A stretch of 64,000 nt of DNA from Limnovirga soli. GTDB lineage: Bacteria > Bacteroidota > Bacteroidia > Chitinophagales > Chitinophagaceae. The stretch is from assembly GCF_013106755.1 (NCBI RefSeq), contig NZ_WHPF01000002.1, positions 186,001 through 250,000 on the forward strand, read 5' to 3'. Below, in pieces: positions 61,607-64,000 of this stretch; positions within the stretch are counted from its first letter, which is position 1, and every line of letters starts with the position of its first letter. The position numbers were made by a program, and so were the translations under genes. A model generated the notes under the pieces. It saw nothing but the letters and a program-made list of their open reading frames with translations. It was not told the DNA's origin and searched no databases.

Positions 61607-64000
61607 ATGAGAATTACTCCTTTTATGATTTGCGCCGCATTAACTACTTTATTGGTGGTAGGCACCAATCAGCAGATTGATACGGGCAAAGCTAAAACGC
61701 CAAGACTTGGCTATTTTTTATCTCCGCAAAAAGGCTTTTGGCAAAATGCCGAGGCGGTAGATGCGTCGTTTAACGAAAACCTTTCTTTTACCGGTTTGCA
61801 AGGCAAAGCCAATGTGTATTTGGATGACCGGATGGTGCCGCATATTTATGCCGATAATGAGCATGATGCCTTTTTTATACAAGGCTATCTGCATGCGAAA
61901 TTCAGGTTATGGCAAATGGAGTTTCAAATATATGCAGCCGGCGGCCGGTTAAGTGAAATAATGGGCGACAGTGCCAATGGTACCAGTTTTATTAAAATAG
62001 ACAAATTCTTCAGGCGTTTGGGAATGGTATATGGTGCGGAAAACTCGCTTAAAGCAATGGAGGCAGACCCTGCCATACATGCTACTTTAGATGCCTATAC
62101 AGCTGGAATAAATGCCTATATAAACACTTTGGATGAAAGCAGCTACCCACTGGAATATAAATTGCTTGATTATCAGCCGGAACTCTGGACAAATATGAAA
62201 ACAGCTTTGTTTTTAAAATACATGTCGTTTGACCTTGCGGGTTATGAGCAGGATTTCGAGAAAACAAATGCAAAATCCATTTTTACCAAAGCACAATTTG
62301 ATGCATTGTATCCTTATGGCGAGGATTCTTTGGATCCCATAATTCCCAAAGGCACTGCATTTGCACCCGCAGGCATAAATATGCAGCCTCCTGCTGCAGA
62401 CAGTGCTTACCAGCAGTTTAAGCAAACAGCAGCCCCGGCAGATACAATTATAAAACCTAACCCGGAAAATGGAAGTAATAACTGGGCGGTGGCCGGTTCT
62501 AAAACAAAAAGTGGCAGACCAATACTTTGTAATGATCCGCATCTTGGTTTAAACCTGCCCTCTATTTGGTATGAAATGCAAATTACCGTACCTGGCTTTA
62601 GTGCTTATGGTGCTACATTCCCTGGTTCGCCAACCGTTATTATTGGATTTAATGATAACTGTGCCTGGGGTTTTACCAATGCAGGCAGAGATGTACGGGA
62701 TTATTACGAAATAACCTTTAAGGATAAATCCATGAAGGAATACCTGTATAATGGCAGCTGGCAAAAAACAAGTTTCAGGGATGAAATTATAAAAGTAAAG
62801 GGCGGACAAAGCGATACCGAACATATTGCCATGACTATTTGGGGCCCGGTAATGTACGATCAATATTATCCTGATAAGCTAAACAGCAAAAAGGCATATG
62901 CCTGCCGCTGGAAAGCCCACGATGCCAGTAACGAATTAAAGACTTTTTATTTACTGGATCATGCTACAAATTATGATGATTATGAAGCAGCAATTGCCAC
63001 CTATCAATGCCCTGGCCAAAATATGATATTTGCTACTAAAAATGGAGATATCGCCATCAGGCAGCAAGGGCAGTTTCCTGCCAAATGGAAGGGACAGGGG
63101 GATTTTATAATGCCGGGTACTGATAGCACCTTTGCATGGAGAGGTTTTATTCCCGATAGTGCCAATATTACCATGCATAATCCTATAAGAGGTTTTGTAA
63201 GTAGTGCTAATCAAATGCCTTATGATACATCTTATCCTTATTATCTTGACAGAAATTATCCGGTGTACAGAGGGTATATTATTAACCGCCTGTTAAACGG
63301 CATGGAACAAATTTCTGCTTCGGATATGGAACATATGCAAACCAGTAATTACAATGTGTTTGCTGAAATAGCCCGGCCCATACTATTGAAAAATATGGAT
63401 ACAAGACAGTTATCAGAAAAAGAAAAAAGCTACCTAAATATCTTAGAAAACTGGAATCTTGAAAATAATCCAGGCGAAAAAGGCCCAACTATTTTCCAGG
63501 TTTGGTGGGATAGCTTAATGACTGTTACTTATAAAGATGAGTTTGACCAATCAACATTACCGCTTATTTGGCCCAGTGAAAATACTTTGGCAGATGGCAT
63601 TAATAAAGATTCGGCCTATATTTTTGCGGATAATATAAACACACCGCAAATAGAATCTGTAGCAGATGATATAAATATTTCGTTTAAAAAAGCAGTGAGC
63701 CGCTTTACAGAGTTGGAAAAGGAAAATAAGTTAGACTGGAGCACTTATAAAGGCACTATGATTCAACATTTGCTTAAAATACCTTCTTTAAGCAGGTTAA
63801 ACCTGGTTTCGGGTGGTGGAAAAAATAGTATTGATGCACTAACAAAAGACCACGGGCCCAGTTGGAGAATGGTAGTAGAGTTAACTGATAAAACCAATGC
63901 ATATGGCATATACCCCGGCGGTCAGGTAGGTAACCCGGGTAGTAAGTATTATGATAGTTTTATTAATGATTGGCTTGCAGCCAAATACTATAAATTGTTG
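61607..64000 (+). CDS. Penicillin acylase family protein (3' truncated by window end)
   Basis: The frame is open for 798 codons to the last base, so the C-terminus is missing. An N-terminal signal or anchor (PFMICAALTTLLVVG) is followed by the alpha-chain-like part with HIYADNEHDAFFIQGYLHAK, RLWQMEFQIYAAGGRLSEIM and YTAGINAYI. The autocatalytic cleavage site is SNNWAVAGSKTKSGRPIL, whose Ser290 becomes the beta-chain N-terminal nucleophile, then CNDPHLGLNLPSIWYEM and WGFTNAGRDVRDYY. Members are periplasmic Ntn-hydrolases that cut amide bonds, including acyl-homoserine lactones and N-acyl amino acids; penicillin is rarely the natural substrate. Which amide it cuts is unknown. Confidence 0.93.
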   Translation, partial: MRITPFMICAALTTLLVVGTNQQIDTGKAKTPRLGYFLSPQKGFWQNAEAVDASFNENLSFTGLQGKANVYLDDRMVPHIYADNEHDAFFIQGYLHAKFRLWQMEFQIYAAGGRLSEIMGDSANGTSFIKIDKFFRRLGMVYGAENSLKAMEADPAIHATLDAYTAGINAYINTLDESSYPLEYKLLDYQPELWTNMKTALFLKYMSFDLAGYEQDFEKTNAKSIFTKAQFDALYPYGEDSLDPIIPKGTAFAPAGINMQPPAADSAYQQFKQTAAPADTIIKPNPENGSNNWAVAGSKTKSGRPILCNDPHLGLNLPSIWYEMQITVPGFSAYGATFPGSPTVIIGFNDNCAWGFTNAGRDVRDYYEITFKDKSMKEYLYNGSWQKTSFRDEIIKVKGGQSDTEHIAMTIWGPVMYDQYYPDKLNSKKAYACRWKAHDASNELKTFYLLDHATNYDDYEAAIATYQCPGQNMIFATKNGDIAIRQQGQFPAKWKGQGDFIMPGTDSTFAWRGFIPDSANITMHNPIRGFVSSANQMPYDTSYPYYLDRNYPVYRGYIINRLLNGMEQISASDMEHMQTSNYNVFAEIARPILLKNMDTRQLSEKEKSYLNILENWNLENNPGEKGPTIFQVWWDSLMTVTYKDEFDQSTLPLIWPSENTLADGINKDSAYIFADNINTPQIESVADDINISFKKAVSRFTELEKENKLDWSTYKGTMIQHLLKIPSLSRLNLVSGGGKNSIDALTKDHGPSWRMVVELTDKTNAYGIYPGGQVGNPGSKYYDSFINDWLAAKYYKLL

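Noticed and set aside
61441-61680. A 79-codon frame before the penicillin acylase gene
   Set aside because: It reads through the reverse repeat core and into the acylase gene in the wrong frame.
1-64000. Insertion sequence, prophage or integrative element
   Set aside because: I found no transposase, integrase, recombinase or phage structural gene. The Pvc16-like gene is isolated, and the repeats have no enzyme in this window.

Overview
The window reads as chromosome of a low-GC, non-pathogenic-looking Bacteroidota, most likely a gliding or environmental member of the Chitinophagaceae. The support is protein type: several secreted proteins end in type IX secretion (T9SS) sorting domains, there is a PorP/SprF-family protein, SprB-type repeats, Reg_prop and LytS/LytTR two-component systems, a DUF4199 protein and a GH127 pair. 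No rRNA is present, so the genus cannot be fixed. I see no phage, integrase, transposase or CRISPR array. Start sites follow Bacteroidota habit: few Shine-Dalgarno motifs, and at least one likely TTG start.

Layout. 0-4.3 kb: end of yajC, a DUF985 cupin, an ECF sigma/anti-sigma pair divergent from an NlpC/P60 peptidase, and a CCA-adding/poly(A) polymerase-family enzyme. 4.6-12.7 kb: a 7TM-PAS histidine kinase, an SMP-30 family protein, three glycosyltransferases, an orphan Pvc16-like (DUF4255) protein and a YdeI/OmdA-like protein. 13-25.8 kb: housekeeping genes dnaK, a CheB-CheR-kinase fusion, recF, a secreted TPR-like protein, gyrA, plsC and ung, then tRNA-Arg(TCT). 26-38.3 kb: T9SS cargo (SprB-repeat adhesin, esterase, beta-propeller-like protein) around a Reg_prop sensor kinase with its LuxR-type regulator. 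39-43.9 kb: two beta-L-arabinofuranosidase family enzymes. 44-50 kb: LytTR/LytS system, a second T9SS type B adhesin with a PorP/SprF partner, tRNA-Pro(GGG). 50.4-54.4 kb: a same-strand run of a divergent dihydroorotase-like protein, DUF4199 and two glycosyltransferases. 54.4-61.2 kb: a U32-family protein with a ferredoxin and a PNPOx-like protein, QueD, an orphan CD-NTase-like nucleotidyltransferase, a Gfo/Idh/MocA oxidoreductase, an unknown conserved protein and MiaE. 61.6 kb to the end: a truncated penicillin acylase family protein.

The most striking thing not explained by genes is a family of modular intergenic repeats, with 27 core arms at 18 sites. The cores are about 20-27 bp and begin CTTG. 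They occur singly or as inverted pairs 98-190 bp across, sometimes with outer ACCCGGC/GCCGGGT arms, and at least four core variants sit in the same flanking context. The copies are almost all between genes and are the best candidate here for an undescribed element. Other leads are the orphan Pvc16-like protein, the orphan CD-NTase-like enzyme, the dihydroorotase-like protein lacking key ligands, and the U32/ferredoxin/PNPOx-like operon beside other tRNA-modification genes.
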